From: an uncultured Eubacteriales bacterium
GTDB taxonomy: Bacteria; Bacillota; Clostridia; Oscillospirales; Acutalibacteraceae
NCBI GenBank assembly: GCA_934486755.1
Contig: CAKSQT010000052.1
Coordinates: 1 to 12,548 of the forward strand
Length of the DNA: 12,548 nt
Reading direction: 5' to 3'
Below, piece by piece: positions 1 to 7,328 of this stretch. Under the pieces are notes generated by a model, which ran no database searches, was not told the origin of the DNA, and was given only the letters and a program-made list of their open reading frames with translations. The position numbers and the translations under genes were made by a program. Within the stretch, counting starts at the first letter, position 1, and the number at the start of each line of letters is the position of its first letter.

Positions 1-105
1 TTAACGAGTATTTTAACAATGCAATGCGGAAAATCTGCTACACGTAAAACGGGTTCGGATTTATTACCGCTTGCCTACGCTCCCATTCGCTTATATTTTT
101 CATTT

Positions 106-891
106 TCAATCACCCTTATCTTCTATCGGCAGTGCTACCTGCGTGATGAAATCCTTTTCCTCGCGGTGCTGGGCGGGACCTTCAAGATAAATATGACGGC
201 ACACGCTCTTTAATTTAATCCCGTTCTTCTCGGCATAATCTATCATATTATCCCGTATTTTCGGTATTGATTCGTAGCCGCCGTGATAGAAAATACAAAG
301 CGCTTTTTCTTTCGGCAGTCGGTATATATTTTCGCCTTGCGAGTCGGACGGCACGGCTATGCAGTAGGAAATAAGCTCGGGGTCTGACAGCGGATACTCA
401 ATAAAATACATTCGCTTGCTTGTATCCGACCCGTAGTGCCGCATAGCGTCGGGAATTATGGTGCGAAGATGTGTTTTGCGTATTTCTACCGTAGGTGCAT
501 TCAGCGTTTTGCGGTACACCGTCTGTGCGGGAATATCCATAATTTTCAGTTCAAAGTCTGTCTGCCCTCGGACCCGTTCTTTTAATTTTTCTATATTCAA
601 ATTAAGCTCGTCGCGTATCTTTTCTAACCTATCTATCATAGGCACAAGCCCCGAATCCCCGTCGAAGTATGCCTTTATATCGTCAAGCGAGAGCCCTAAA
701 TTCTGAAAAACGCGGATTGTCCGTATTCTTGTAAGAGTGTCGGTCGTGTAGTATCGGTTGCCTGCGGTTCCCTCTTTTACGTCGGCAGTTATAAGACCCT
801 TGCTTTCATAATTAAGTATCATTCTGCGCGTAATATTAAGTGAGTGCGACACCTCGCCGATTGACATAAGATTACCGTTTTCAACATTCAT
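106..891 (-). CDS. MerR-family transcriptional regulator with GyrI-like effector domain
   Basis: A 261-residue protein. Residues about 8-75 form a MerR winged helix (SIGEVSHSLNITRRMILNYE, then a GNRYYTTDTLTRI segment and a GLSLDDI helix), followed by a helical linker (about 80-110) and a C-terminal GyrI-like small-molecule-binding domain (about 115-258, with FYHGGYESI and FITQVALPIE segments). This is the BmrR/multidrug-regulator layout, and the length is normal for it. I chose the ATG at 889-891 because GGGAG lies just upstream and because the longer frame starts at a TTG (972) that is itself the -35 box of the gene's promoter. It is divergent from the GH78 rhamnosidase, so regulation of that gene is plausible but inferred. 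The ligand is unknown. Confidence 0.88.
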   Translation of the reverse strand: MNVENGNLMSIGEVSHSLNITRRMILNYESKGLITADVKEGTAGNRYYTTDTLTRIRTIRVFQNLGLSLDDIKAYFDGDSGLVPMIDRLEKIRDELNLNIEKLKERVRGQTDFELKIMDIPAQTVYRKTLNAPTVEIRKTHLRTIIPDAMRHYGSDTSKRMYFIEYPLSDPELISYCIAVPSDSQGENIYRLPKEKALCIFYHGGYESIPKIRDNMIDYAEKNGIKLKSVCRHIYLEGPAQHREEKDFITQVALPIEDKGD

Positions 892-917
892 ATTTTCACT
901 CCCTCGCCAGCCTATCG

Positions 918-929
918 TACATCGGTGTA
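918..929. promoter_or_regulatory. Possible operator dyad in the merR leader
   Basis: TACA-TCGG-TGTA is a small perfect 4+4 dyad that lies just downstream of the predicted transcription start of the MerR-type gene. Its position would suit autorepression. The half-sites are short, so this could be chance. Confidence 0.25.
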
Positions 930-943
930 TGGTATGTGATTTT

Positions 944-972
944 AATATACAACGGTGCCGCTTTTTTGTCAA
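944..972 (-). promoter_or_regulatory. Promoter of the MerR-type gene
   Basis: On the minus strand, a perfect -35 TTGACA (967-972) and a -10 TATATT (944-949) are separated by 17 bp. Transcription would start near 937, giving a leader of about 45 nt before the ATG at 891. The 17-bp spacer is a normal sigma-70 spacer, not the 19-20 bp spacer of promoters activated by MerR proteins. Confidence 0.75.
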
Positions 973-985
973 TAGTTCTAACCTG

Positions 986-1014
986 TTGAAAACTCAAAAA
1001 ATCTATTTTATAAT
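986..1014 (+). promoter_or_regulatory. Promoter of the GH78 rhamnosidase gene
   Basis: A -35 TTGAAA (986-991) and a perfect -10 TATAAT (1009-1014) are separated by 17 bp. The predicted start of transcription is near 1021, only about 15 nt ahead of the ATG at 1036, so the leader is almost nothing but the ribosome binding site (AGGGGGC, 1023-1029). The -35 box lies 13 bp from the -35 box of the divergent merR-type promoter, so one bound protein could affect both. Confidence 0.75.
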
Positions 1015-1035
1015 GGGGCAAAAGGGGGCTGTTAT

Positions 1036-3318
1036 ATGTTATCCGAAAAGTTTATATCAGCAACAAAAGAATACTGCACATACGAAAAGTCGGTATGCTC
1101 GCCGTATTTTAAAAGGGTGTTCCGCACCGAGAACGCCGAGGCGGCAACGCTTAATATATGCGGACTTGGATTTTATGATGTTTTCATTAACGGCAGAAAA
1201 ATTACAAAGGGAATTTTGGCGCCGTATATTTCAAATCCCGACCACATTTGCTATTATGATTCTTACGATATTCTGCCGTATTTGAATGGCGGCGTCAATG
1301 TCTTGGTCGTTCAGCTCGGCAACGGTATGCAGAACGCTATGGGCGGAATTATTTGGGATTTCGACATTGCGGATTTCCGCGATGCTCCGAAGCTGGCGTT
1401 TTCGATTGAATTAAAGGACCGTGACGGCGAACGCGTAATCGAGGCGGACGAAAACGTTTACTGCAAGGACTCGCCCGTTTGGTTTGACGACCTTAGAAGC
1501 GGCTGCTTTTACAACGCCAACAACGAGACGGCGGATCTGCACACGCAGTCGCTTGACGGTTGGCGCAGGAGCATTTCCGCAAAGCCGCCAAAAGGCGAAA
1601 AACGGTTTTGCACCGCTGAAAGCATAACCTGTCAGCGCGAGATTGCGCCGACCGAAATAAAGGCGGCAACGCTCGGCGATTATCGGCTTAATAACTACGA
1701 CGTACCTGAATACAAAAGGCTTTTCAACACAATACCCGAATATAAACCCGAATGTAAAGAAGGCTTTTTGTACGATTTCGGGGAGAACATTTCGGGAACG
1801 GTGCGGCTTAAAATAAACGGAAAGCAAAATCAACGGGTAGAAATGCAGTTCTGCGAGCGAATCGACGACCTCGGCAGACCAACATACGATAACATATATT
1901 TTTATCCCGACGGCTACGCGCAGCGGAACATTTATGTCTGCAAAGGCGGCGAAGAAGTTTTTGAGCCGCAGTTTACTTACCACGGTTTCAGATACTGCGT
2001 TGTAATTGGGATAAACGAGGAGCAGGCAACGGAAGACCTGCTAACCGCGCTTGTTTACAACTCTGATTTCAAAAAACGCAGCGGTTTTGAGTGTTCCGAC
2101 AGCACCGCAAACACCCTATACGGTATGATGCTTCGCAGCGACCTTGCAAACTTTTTCTACTTCCCGACCGACTGCCCCCACCGCGAAAAAAACGGTTGGA
2201 CAGGCGACGCGGGTGCGTCGGCAGAGCATTTATTGATGAATTTTGCCTGTGAAGAGAGCCTCAGCGTCTGGCTTGACAATATAATAAAAGCTCAGGACGA
2301 AAAGGGCGAAATACCAGGCATAATTCCGACGGGCTCTTGGGGATACGGCAGGCTTAACGGCCCCGCGTGGGACAGGGTTACAGCCGAACTGCCGTGCAGA
2401 ATATATCAGTTTACGGGCAGAACCGACGTTATGGAAAAGATATATCCGACCCTGTTAAGATACATAGATTTTATTAAAACAAGGCGGAACGAAAACGGTC
2501 TTGTAGGGTACGGTCTCGGCGATTGGATGCAGCCCGAACACGTTTGCGACAAGCCCGACGCGCCTGTTTTGCTTACCGACAGCATTATGTGTATGGACTT
2601 TGCGGACAAGACCGATAAAATACTCGGAATAATCGGCATAGAGGAGCCGAGAGCCGCGGTTAGAGAGTTCCGCGACAGGCTGCGCTCGGCAATAAGGGAA
2701 AACCTTGTTGATCTGAACACCTGCACGGTTCGCTCCGAATGTCAGACCGCACAGGCAATGGGAATTTACTACGGCGTGTTCAACGAGGACGAGCTGCCCA
2801 AGGCGCGGAAAGTGCTGCTTGAAATTATCGGCAGAGACAACGGGCATTTTAACTGCGGCGCGCTGGGTCTTAGGGTCATATTCCACGTGCTTGCCGATAT
2901 GGGCGAGGCGGAGCTTGCCTATAATATGATAACGCGCGAGGATTTCCCGTCGTACCGTTACTTTATAGAACAGGGACTTACCACGTTCCCCGAAATGATA
3001 AAGCGGAGATACGGGGACGATAACCCAGGCTCGCTTAACCACCACTATTTCGGCGATGTGGGAGCGTGGTTTATAAAATATATCGCAGGCATAAGGATAG
3101 ACGAAAATTTGGCTTTGCACAAGACCGTGAAAATTCAGCCGAATTTTATAAAATCCCTTAAATATGCCGACGGCTGGTTCAACACACCGAGCGGAAAAAT
3201 AAGCGTTCATTGGGAGCGCGGCAAAAACGGCACGGATATAAAAATATCCGCACCGAAGGATATTACTGTCAAAACCGTCCTGCCCGACGGCTGTACGGCG
3301 GTTATAAATAAATTTTAA
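1036..3318 (+). CDS. GH78 alpha-L-rhamnosidase, intracellular
   Basis: A 760-residue glycoside hydrolase expected to remove terminal alpha-L-rhamnose from oligosaccharides or glycosides by inversion. The N-terminal beta domain (about 20-150) contains the family's LGFYDVFINGRKI...LAPYISNPDHICYYDSYDI pattern. A second beta domain (about 240-330) has YDFGENISGTVRLKI, and the (alpha/alpha)6 catalytic barrel fills about 340-690. The signature DCPHREKNGWTGD starts at D379. D379, E384 and D391 match the spacing of the acidic residues D567, E572 and D579 known in a Bacillus GH78 enzyme. The late motif FIEQGLTTFPE (E645, E653) holds the likely general base, followed by SLNHHYFGDVGAW. A short C-terminal beta domain follows. 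No signal peptide is visible, which implies a cytoplasmic enzyme. It is shorter than many GH78 proteins (900-1100 residues) but appears to contain all core domains. The ATG at 1036 has a good ribosome binding site (AGGGGGC). Confidence 0.92.
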   Translation: MLSEKFISATKEYCTYEKSVCSPYFKRVFRTENAEAATLNICGLGFYDVFINGRKITKGILAPYISNPDHICYYDSYDILPYLNGGVNVLVVQLGNGMQNAMGGIIWDFDIADFRDAPKLAFSIELKDRDGERVIEADENVYCKDSPVWFDDLRSGCFYNANNETADLHTQSLDGWRRSISAKPPKGEKRFCTAESITCQREIAPTEIKAATLGDYRLNNYDVPEYKRLFNTIPEYKPECKEGFLYDFGENISGTVRLKINGKQNQRVEMQFCERIDDLGRPTYDNIYFYPDGYAQRNIYVCKGGEEVFEPQFTYHGFRYCVVIGINEEQATEDLLTALVYNSDFKKRSGFECSDSTANTLYGMMLRSDLANFFYFPTDCPHREKNGWTGDAGASAEHLLMNFACEESLSVWLDNIIKAQDEKGEIPGIIPTGSWGYGRLNGPAWDRVTAELPCRIYQFTGRTDVMEKIYPTLLRYIDFIKTRRNENGLVGYGLGDWMQPEHVCDKPDAPVLLTDSIMCMDFADKTDKILGIIGIEEPRAAVREFRDRLRSAIRENLVDLNTCTVRSECQTAQAMGIYYGVFNEDELPKARKVLLEIIGRDNGHFNCGALGLRVIFHVLADMGEAELAYNMITREDFPSYRYFIEQGLTTFPEMIKRRYGDDNPGSLNHHYFGDVGAWFIKYIAGIRIDENLALHKTVKIQPNFIKSLKYADGWFNTPSGKISVHWERGKNGTDIKISAPKDITVKTVLPDGCTAVINKF

Positions 3319-3344
3319 TAAATCGGAAAATATAACAAATTTAA

Positions 3345-3382
3345 AATCGGCGCATAGGCGAGTTTTCACCTATGCGCCGATT
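3345..3382. terminator. Hairpin terminator between convergent genes
   Basis: Arms of 17 nt (3345-3361 and 3366-3382) pair with one mismatch around a 4-nt loop; the outer 14 bp (AATCGGCGCATAGG) are perfect. It sits between the 3' end of the rhamnosidase gene and the 3' end of the opposing FAD oxidoreductase. The plus-strand side lacks a T run. The minus-strand side is followed by T-rich sequence, so it suits the minus-strand transcript best but may act in both directions. Confidence 0.7.
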
Positions 3383-4070
3383 GCAATTACATAATAAAAG
3401 CGCCGTTCTCTTTCAAAATTTTACGGACGTTATTTGCGTCAACCGAATGTATGCCTATTCCCGACTTGACCGCCGTTGCGGCACCTATTCCCGCGGCTTC
3501 GCCCATCGTCATACATACAGGCATAACCCTGACGGAAGCCTGAACCGCGCGGTCGGTGGATATTGTCCGTCCCGCAACCAAAAGGTTGTCTACTCCTTTC
3601 GGAACAAGGCACCGCCACGGTATTCCGTGGCTTTCTCCCGCACCGTATTCGGTAAGCGGAACCGAAACGGAGTGTCCCGTTGAATCGCGGTCGTCGCCTA
3701 TGCTGTGGCAGTCGATAAAATAGCAGTTTCTCGCAATTTCATCGTCAAAACTGCGGCGAGCCAAATAATCTTCAACGGTGAGGGTATATTCTCCGATTAT
3801 TCTTCTTGATTCACGAACGCCGAGCGCGGGCGCGGTTGAAATCAGATATGCGTCCTTAAATGTTTCGGGCATATATTCTTTGAGCGCCGCTAAATACTGT
3901 CGGGCGGCTTCTCTGCCCTTAATTATATTTTTGCTCACTTCTTTCACGTCCGCAATATTGCGAACGTCCAGATGTCCCGCGTTTATGCCTAAGGTATGGC
4001 TGTCTATGCGGTTTATCACAAAGTGGTCAATGTCTATAAGCGGATATTTTGGATTATCGCCCTTTTCTTT

Positions 4071-4073
4071 TCA
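4071..4073 (-). other. In-frame TGA inside the FAD oxidoreductase frame
   Basis: The TGA (plus strand TCA) splits one continuous frame into segments 4580-4071 and 4019-3387. TGA ends at least two intact genes here (the MerR regulator and the six-hairpin protein), so a reassigned genetic code is not supported. No convincing hairpin of the bacterial selenocysteine-insertion type was seen just downstream. A nonsense mutation or a consensus error is the simplest reading. Confidence 0.7.
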
Positions 4074-4617
4074 TATAGAATTCGGCCCCGCGTATACGCG
4101 CCAATAGTCCATATTGTCAACATCAATGTCTGTTATCGCAAAGCAGAGCGAGGACGGCTGAACCGTGCCTTTTTCGTCCCCGTAAACGAGCGGAACCTTT
4201 GCAAACGCGGCAATGTCCGCATCGCCCGTACAGTCAATAAACACATTTGCCTTATAAGCGGTAAGACCCGCCTTGTTGGAAACAACTATGTATTCAATTT
4301 TATCCCCGTTTGTCTGAACATAGCAAACGTTGCTGTTAAAAATGACGTCCGCACCGCTTTCGGTGACTATTTCGTCATAAACTGTTTTCATATCCTCATA
4401 CGAAATAGGAAGCCAATCCCACTCGTCCTCATTTTTTCCGATACGCTTTTTATATTCGGTAATAATCTCCTCGGCAATCGAACGGGATATTAACTTTTCC
4501 TTATCGGTAAACGGCGCAAAGGAGGGAACCATTCCTATTGTACTCATACCGCCGAGGCATGCGCTTGATTCAACAAGCAAAACCTTTACGCCCTGCCTTG
4601 CCGCGGCAACGGCGGTG

Positions 4618-5193
4618 ATACTGCCGCAGGGCGCAACCTATTCGCTTTACGACAACGCGGGCGGCGATTTTCCGCTGATTGATTTCACCTGCACGGCGCC
4701 CTTTACCGACGAATTTATTGTAATTCCGCTCGGTTATGACGGGGATTATCTTTCCGACTTTGAAAGGCTCAAAGAGCTTTATATCACGGGCCGCGGCAGG
4801 CTTAAAATGCTCGGAATACTCTACGGCATATTCGACAGGCTTTCGGGCGAGGGGCATATACCGAGCGTTCTGACTTCGGCGTTTAATTATATTTCCGAGA
4901 ACATTTCGGACTCGGCGCTTAAAAACCGCGAAATAGCCGAAAGCATAGGCGTGAGCGAGTGCTATCTGCGCCGCCTTTTCAGCGAAAATTACGGCAAAAG
5001 CCCAAGAAAATATATTTTGGAACAAAGGATAAACCTTTCGTGCGATATGCTTTGCTCGCATTCCGTTTCGGTCGGCGAAATTGCGGATAAATGCGGTTTT
5101 TCAAGCGTTTATCACTTTTGCCGAGCGTTTAAGGAGCGGACAGGTCTTACCCCTACCGAATACCGAAAAGCGTACAGAAATAAGGGTATATAA
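4618..5193 (+). pseudogene. AraC-family regulator, N-terminally truncated
   Basis: About 190 residues remain of a protein whose family is usually 270-300 long. The first recognisable residues, ILPQGATYSLY, are the middle of the N-terminal cupin-like sensor domain (compare the usual LLPPGTPHSL pattern), so roughly the first 80-100 residues are absent. The C-terminal DNA-binding domain is intact: two helix-turn-helix units (about residues 101-187) with NREIAESIGVSECYLRRLF and the closing GLTPTEYRK. A GTG at 4615 gives an open frame, but no ribosome binding site or promoter is evident because the upstream DNA is the truncated oxidoreductase. As it stands, it could at best make a sensor-less DNA-binding fragment. 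The original gene was probably divergent from the oxidoreductase and may have controlled it or the downstream glycosidase. Confidence 0.8.
4619..4634. other. Junction between two truncated divergent genes
   Basis: On the minus strand this stretch reads as the last conserved residues of the oxidoreductase nucleotide-binding loop (PCGS). On the plus strand it reads as the LPQG of the AraC sensor domain. Both proteins lose their N termini here. This fits one deletion that removed both gene starts and their shared promoter region, or a misassembly. The double reading over about 12 bp suggests short shared sequence at the join. Confidence 0.6.
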
Positions 5194-5278
5194 GCCGCGC
5201 GCCGTTTCAAAGAATATATTTGCCCAAAAAATTAATCAAATTGACTTAATATTTAAAGTTTTTACGCCTCTGGTTCTA

Positions 5279-5284
5279 TATAAT
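5279..5284 (+). promoter_or_regulatory. Probable -10 element of the six-hairpin glycosidase gene
   Basis: A perfect TATAAT lies 26 bp upstream of the ATG at 5310, in an AT-rich spacer of about 110 bp. No good -35 box lies at 16-18 bp; TTGACT at 5241-5246 is too far away. The promoter may need an activator. An imperfect dyad (TTAATCAA / TTGACTTAA, 5232-5249) lies upstream and could be a binding site. Confidence 0.4.
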
Positions 5285-5309
5285 AAGATTAGAAACAGAG
5301 GTGTTTTTT

Positions 5310-7328
5310 ATGTATAAGGTAGAAAAGGGAATTATATATTCCGAGGGCGGACTTCCGCACGCTCCGCGCTGGTTCTGCGACGGCAGGGTTGCGTTTCAGG
5401 CGGATAACGAGGGACTTTGCGACGTTGATTTCTTCAATCCGAAAGCAAACTGGTCGTACAAGCTGTTTCACAAACGCTTTTGGGGCGGAATGAGGTTTTA
5501 TTTCGTTTCGGACGGCGGGCGGCGCTATATACGCCCCGAAAAGTGCGAATTATTACCGTTCGGTTATAAAAGCGAGGGCAAATACGGTACATTCTGCGCG
5601 TATACGGCTAACGATTCGCTGTATTTTCTTTTCACTCCGACAAACGACTGCGATTTTGAAATACAGTTTTATGACGAGTATCTGTTCGTGCCCGACAATT
5701 CTTCAAAACCCGACCTGAGATACAGGGGAACGCCGAGAAAATGGGGCGAATTACAGCTTGAAAACAATATTTTGTCCGTTAAATATACCGAAAATGAAAA
5801 CGACACCGCCGTTGTATTTTCATCGGACAAAGAAATTTCACTTAAAAGGTTAAAGGATAAATACATAGTGACTTTAAGCGGTCTGTCGGCAGGAAAAGAA
5901 ACCTGCTGTGCCGTTTGCTTCTGTCCCGAGGAAATAAAGACATACGAAAACTATAAGGACATAATCTCGGCGCAGTTTGAAAGATATGCGAATGTAGCCG
6001 AAAAAGCGCCCGTTTTGCAAAGCGGACATAAATATCTTGACAGCTTCTTTGCGCTTGCGCCGATGTACCACGAATCGCTCAAAACCACCGATATTAAGGG
6101 AGCATTGCGCGCGCAAAGCTCGCACTATTGGGTCTGGGGCTGGGACAGTATGACCTCTAACAACGCCTGCTTCTATTGGGGCGACGCGGATTTCATAGGC
6201 GAAATGCTTGAATGTATGAAGAAATATTCCACCGAGAGCGGAATTGAACACGCCTTCGGTTACGATATGAGCCCCGGCGGAAAGGCGGCTCCGCCCGCGC
6301 AGGGAATGTATATCACAATGCTTGAAAACTATATGCTGTCGGGCGGCGACTACAAAAAGCACTACGATTTTGCGAATTTCATTTTCGGACTTATAGCCGA
6401 CACCGAGGTGGAAAACACAGGACTTTGCTCGGGAACCTCGCTCTATCCCGATTTCAGGGATCTTATTCACGAAACGGGCAGAGACATAAGCGCATTTAAC
6501 AACACCGTTTCATACTGCGCGATACGCTCAATGCAAAGGCTGGCGGCGGCGTGCGGTGACAAAGAAACAGAAGAAACCGCCCGCGATTTCGGCGACCGTA
6601 TGAAAGAAAATTTCAACCGCGCGCTTTTCAACGAAAAGCTCGGATTTTACGATTCCTCCGCCGATATTGACGGATATGAAAAACGAAACGTTCCCTCTAA
6701 CAATGCTATAAAGTGGGAAAGCAACGACTGCTTTGATTTGGTAGAGGAGCATTTGGACGATTGCTGTAAATTTTACCGCAGGCACTTGGTCAGCGCCGCA
6801 GGTCTGCGCCCGCTGCCCGAGTGGAGCGACTGCTACGACGCCGACTCAAATCAGCTCCACTGTTGGTGGCCCGTTATGAGCGAATTTTTCATACGTGCCG
6901 TAAACAAAGCAAACGACGTATCGCTTATGGAAAAATACATCGGCTGGATAGAGTATTGGACCGAAAAACTGATGTGTCCCGAGGGCATTTCCTGTTATTA
7001 CAACGACGAAAACGTTCCGCTCGACAATTGGAACGCTATGTCAGGAATATGGCAGGGATATAACATAAGAGGCTTTTACAATGCGGTAATTCACGGCATT
7101 ATAGGCATTGATTTTGATTGCAGGGGACTTAACATATATCCGAACTCGGCAGACGAAATAAGCATAAAAAATCTGCACTTCGGAAAGCGCAGATTTTCTG
7201 TAAAAATGTGCGGCGGCGGAAAAAACGTGAAGTCGGTCATTCTTAACGGCGAAGACCTCGGAAGCGTAAGTACCGTGCCTTATGACAGGCTGAAAGAGGA
7301 TAACGAAATTATTGTAACGCGGTGTTGA
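5310..7328 (+). CDS. Six-hairpin glycosidase-like protein, family unassigned
   Basis: A 672-residue protein. The N-terminal 230 or so residues look all-beta. Residues about 240-610 look like an (alpha/alpha)6 barrel. The barrel begins near YLDSFFALAPMYHESL and contains HYWVWGWDSMTSNNACFYWGD (W274-D283; D279 is a candidate catalytic or substrate-binding residue), QGMYITMLENYMLSGGD, LHCWWPVMSEFF and WNAMSGIWQGYNIRGFYNAV. A small beta domain ends the protein. The aromatic and acidic W-G-W-D pattern recalls clan GH-G/GH-L-type enzymes (GH63, GH37, GH15) and GH78 relatives, but I cannot assign a family or substrate. There is no signal peptide, so it is likely cytoplasmic. I chose the ATG at 5310 because AGAGGTG (5297-5303) lies 6 nt upstream; the GTG at 5301 overlaps that ribosome binding site. 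Its 3' end overlaps the opposing AraC gene by 20 bp. Confidence 0.8.
   Translation: MYKVEKGIIYSEGGLPHAPRWFCDGRVAFQADNEGLCDVDFFNPKANWSYKLFHKRFWGGMRFYFVSDGGRRYIRPEKCELLPFGYKSEGKYGTFCAYTANDSLYFLFTPTNDCDFEIQFYDEYLFVPDNSSKPDLRYRGTPRKWGELQLENNILSVKYTENENDTAVVFSSDKEISLKRLKDKYIVTLSGLSAGKETCCAVCFCPEEIKTYENYKDIISAQFERYANVAEKAPVLQSGHKYLDSFFALAPMYHESLKTTDIKGALRAQSSHYWVWGWDSMTSNNACFYWGDADFIGEMLECMKKYSTESGIEHAFGYDMSPGGKAAPPAQGMYITMLENYMLSGGDYKKHYDFANFIFGLIADTEVENTGLCSGTSLYPDFRDLIHETGRDISAFNNTVSYCAIRSMQRLAAACGDKETEETARDFGDRMKENFNRALFNEKLGFYDSSADIDGYEKRNVPSNNAIKWESNDCFDLVEEHLDDCCKFYRRHLVSAAGLRPLPEWSDCYDADSNQLHCWWPVMSEFFIRAVNKANDVSLMEKYIGWIEYWTEKLMCPEGISCYYNDENVPLDNWNAMSGIWQGYNIRGFYNAVIHGIIGIDFDCRGLNIYPNSADEISIKNLHFGKRRFSVKMCGGGKNVKSVILNGEDLGSVSTVPYDRLKEDNEIIVTRC

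Larger units (their letters stand above)
3387..4634 (-). pseudogene. FAD-dependent oxidoreductase (FAD_oxidored type), broken
   Basis: The reading frame encodes about 415 residues of a Rossmann-type FAD protein found near sugar-degradation genes. The beginning retains only the end of the dinucleotide-binding motif (PCGSITAVAAARQGVKVLLVE), followed by ACLGGMSTIG. FIDCTGDADIAAFA lies in the middle, then GINAGHL, GVRESRRIIGEYTLT and the C-terminal NLLVAGRTISTDRAVQASVRVMP with GEAAGIGAA, which closes the FAD site. Two defects are visible. A TGA at 4071-4073 interrupts the frame between YAGPNSI and KEKGDNPKYPLIDIDHF; both sides are in the same frame, so this is a nonsense codon, not a frameshift. 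At about 4629-4634 the sequence leaves the family pattern, so the first GG of the GxGxxG motif, the first beta strand and the start codon are missing. The downstream part could start at a GTG (4017-4019), but without the FAD-binding N terminus it is unlikely to work. Confidence 0.8.

Noticed and set aside
1..105. Possible gene end at the left edge, including a 64-residue plus-strand frame from 19
   Set aside because: The frame has no domain, no ribosome binding site, and runs into the 3' end of the MerR gene on the other strand; nothing else recognisable was seen here.
892..972. N-terminal extension of the MerR regulator starting at TTG 972
   Set aside because: The TTG is part of the TTGACA -35 box, and the good ribosome binding site is in front of the ATG at 891.
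2455..3369. 304-residue open frame antisense to the rhamnosidase gene
   Set aside because: It lies wholly opposite a strongly supported GH78 gene, has no recognisable domain, and is explained by codon bias of the opposite strand.
4020..4070. Frameshift between the two oxidoreductase halves
   Set aside because: The two halves are in the same frame (start positions differ by a multiple of three), so only the TGA separates them.
4030..4073. Selenocysteine decoding of the in-frame TGA
   Set aside because: No clear stem-loop directly after the TGA, the family is not a known selenoprotein, and the same gene is already 5'-truncated.
4570..5061. 163-residue minus-strand open frame opposite the truncated AraC gene
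   Set aside because: The AraC helix-turn-helix pair on the other strand is unmistakable; this frame has no family features.
5874..6470. 198-residue antisense open frame within the six-hairpin gene
   Set aside because: No domain, no ribosome binding site, and low-complexity composition typical of a shadow frame.
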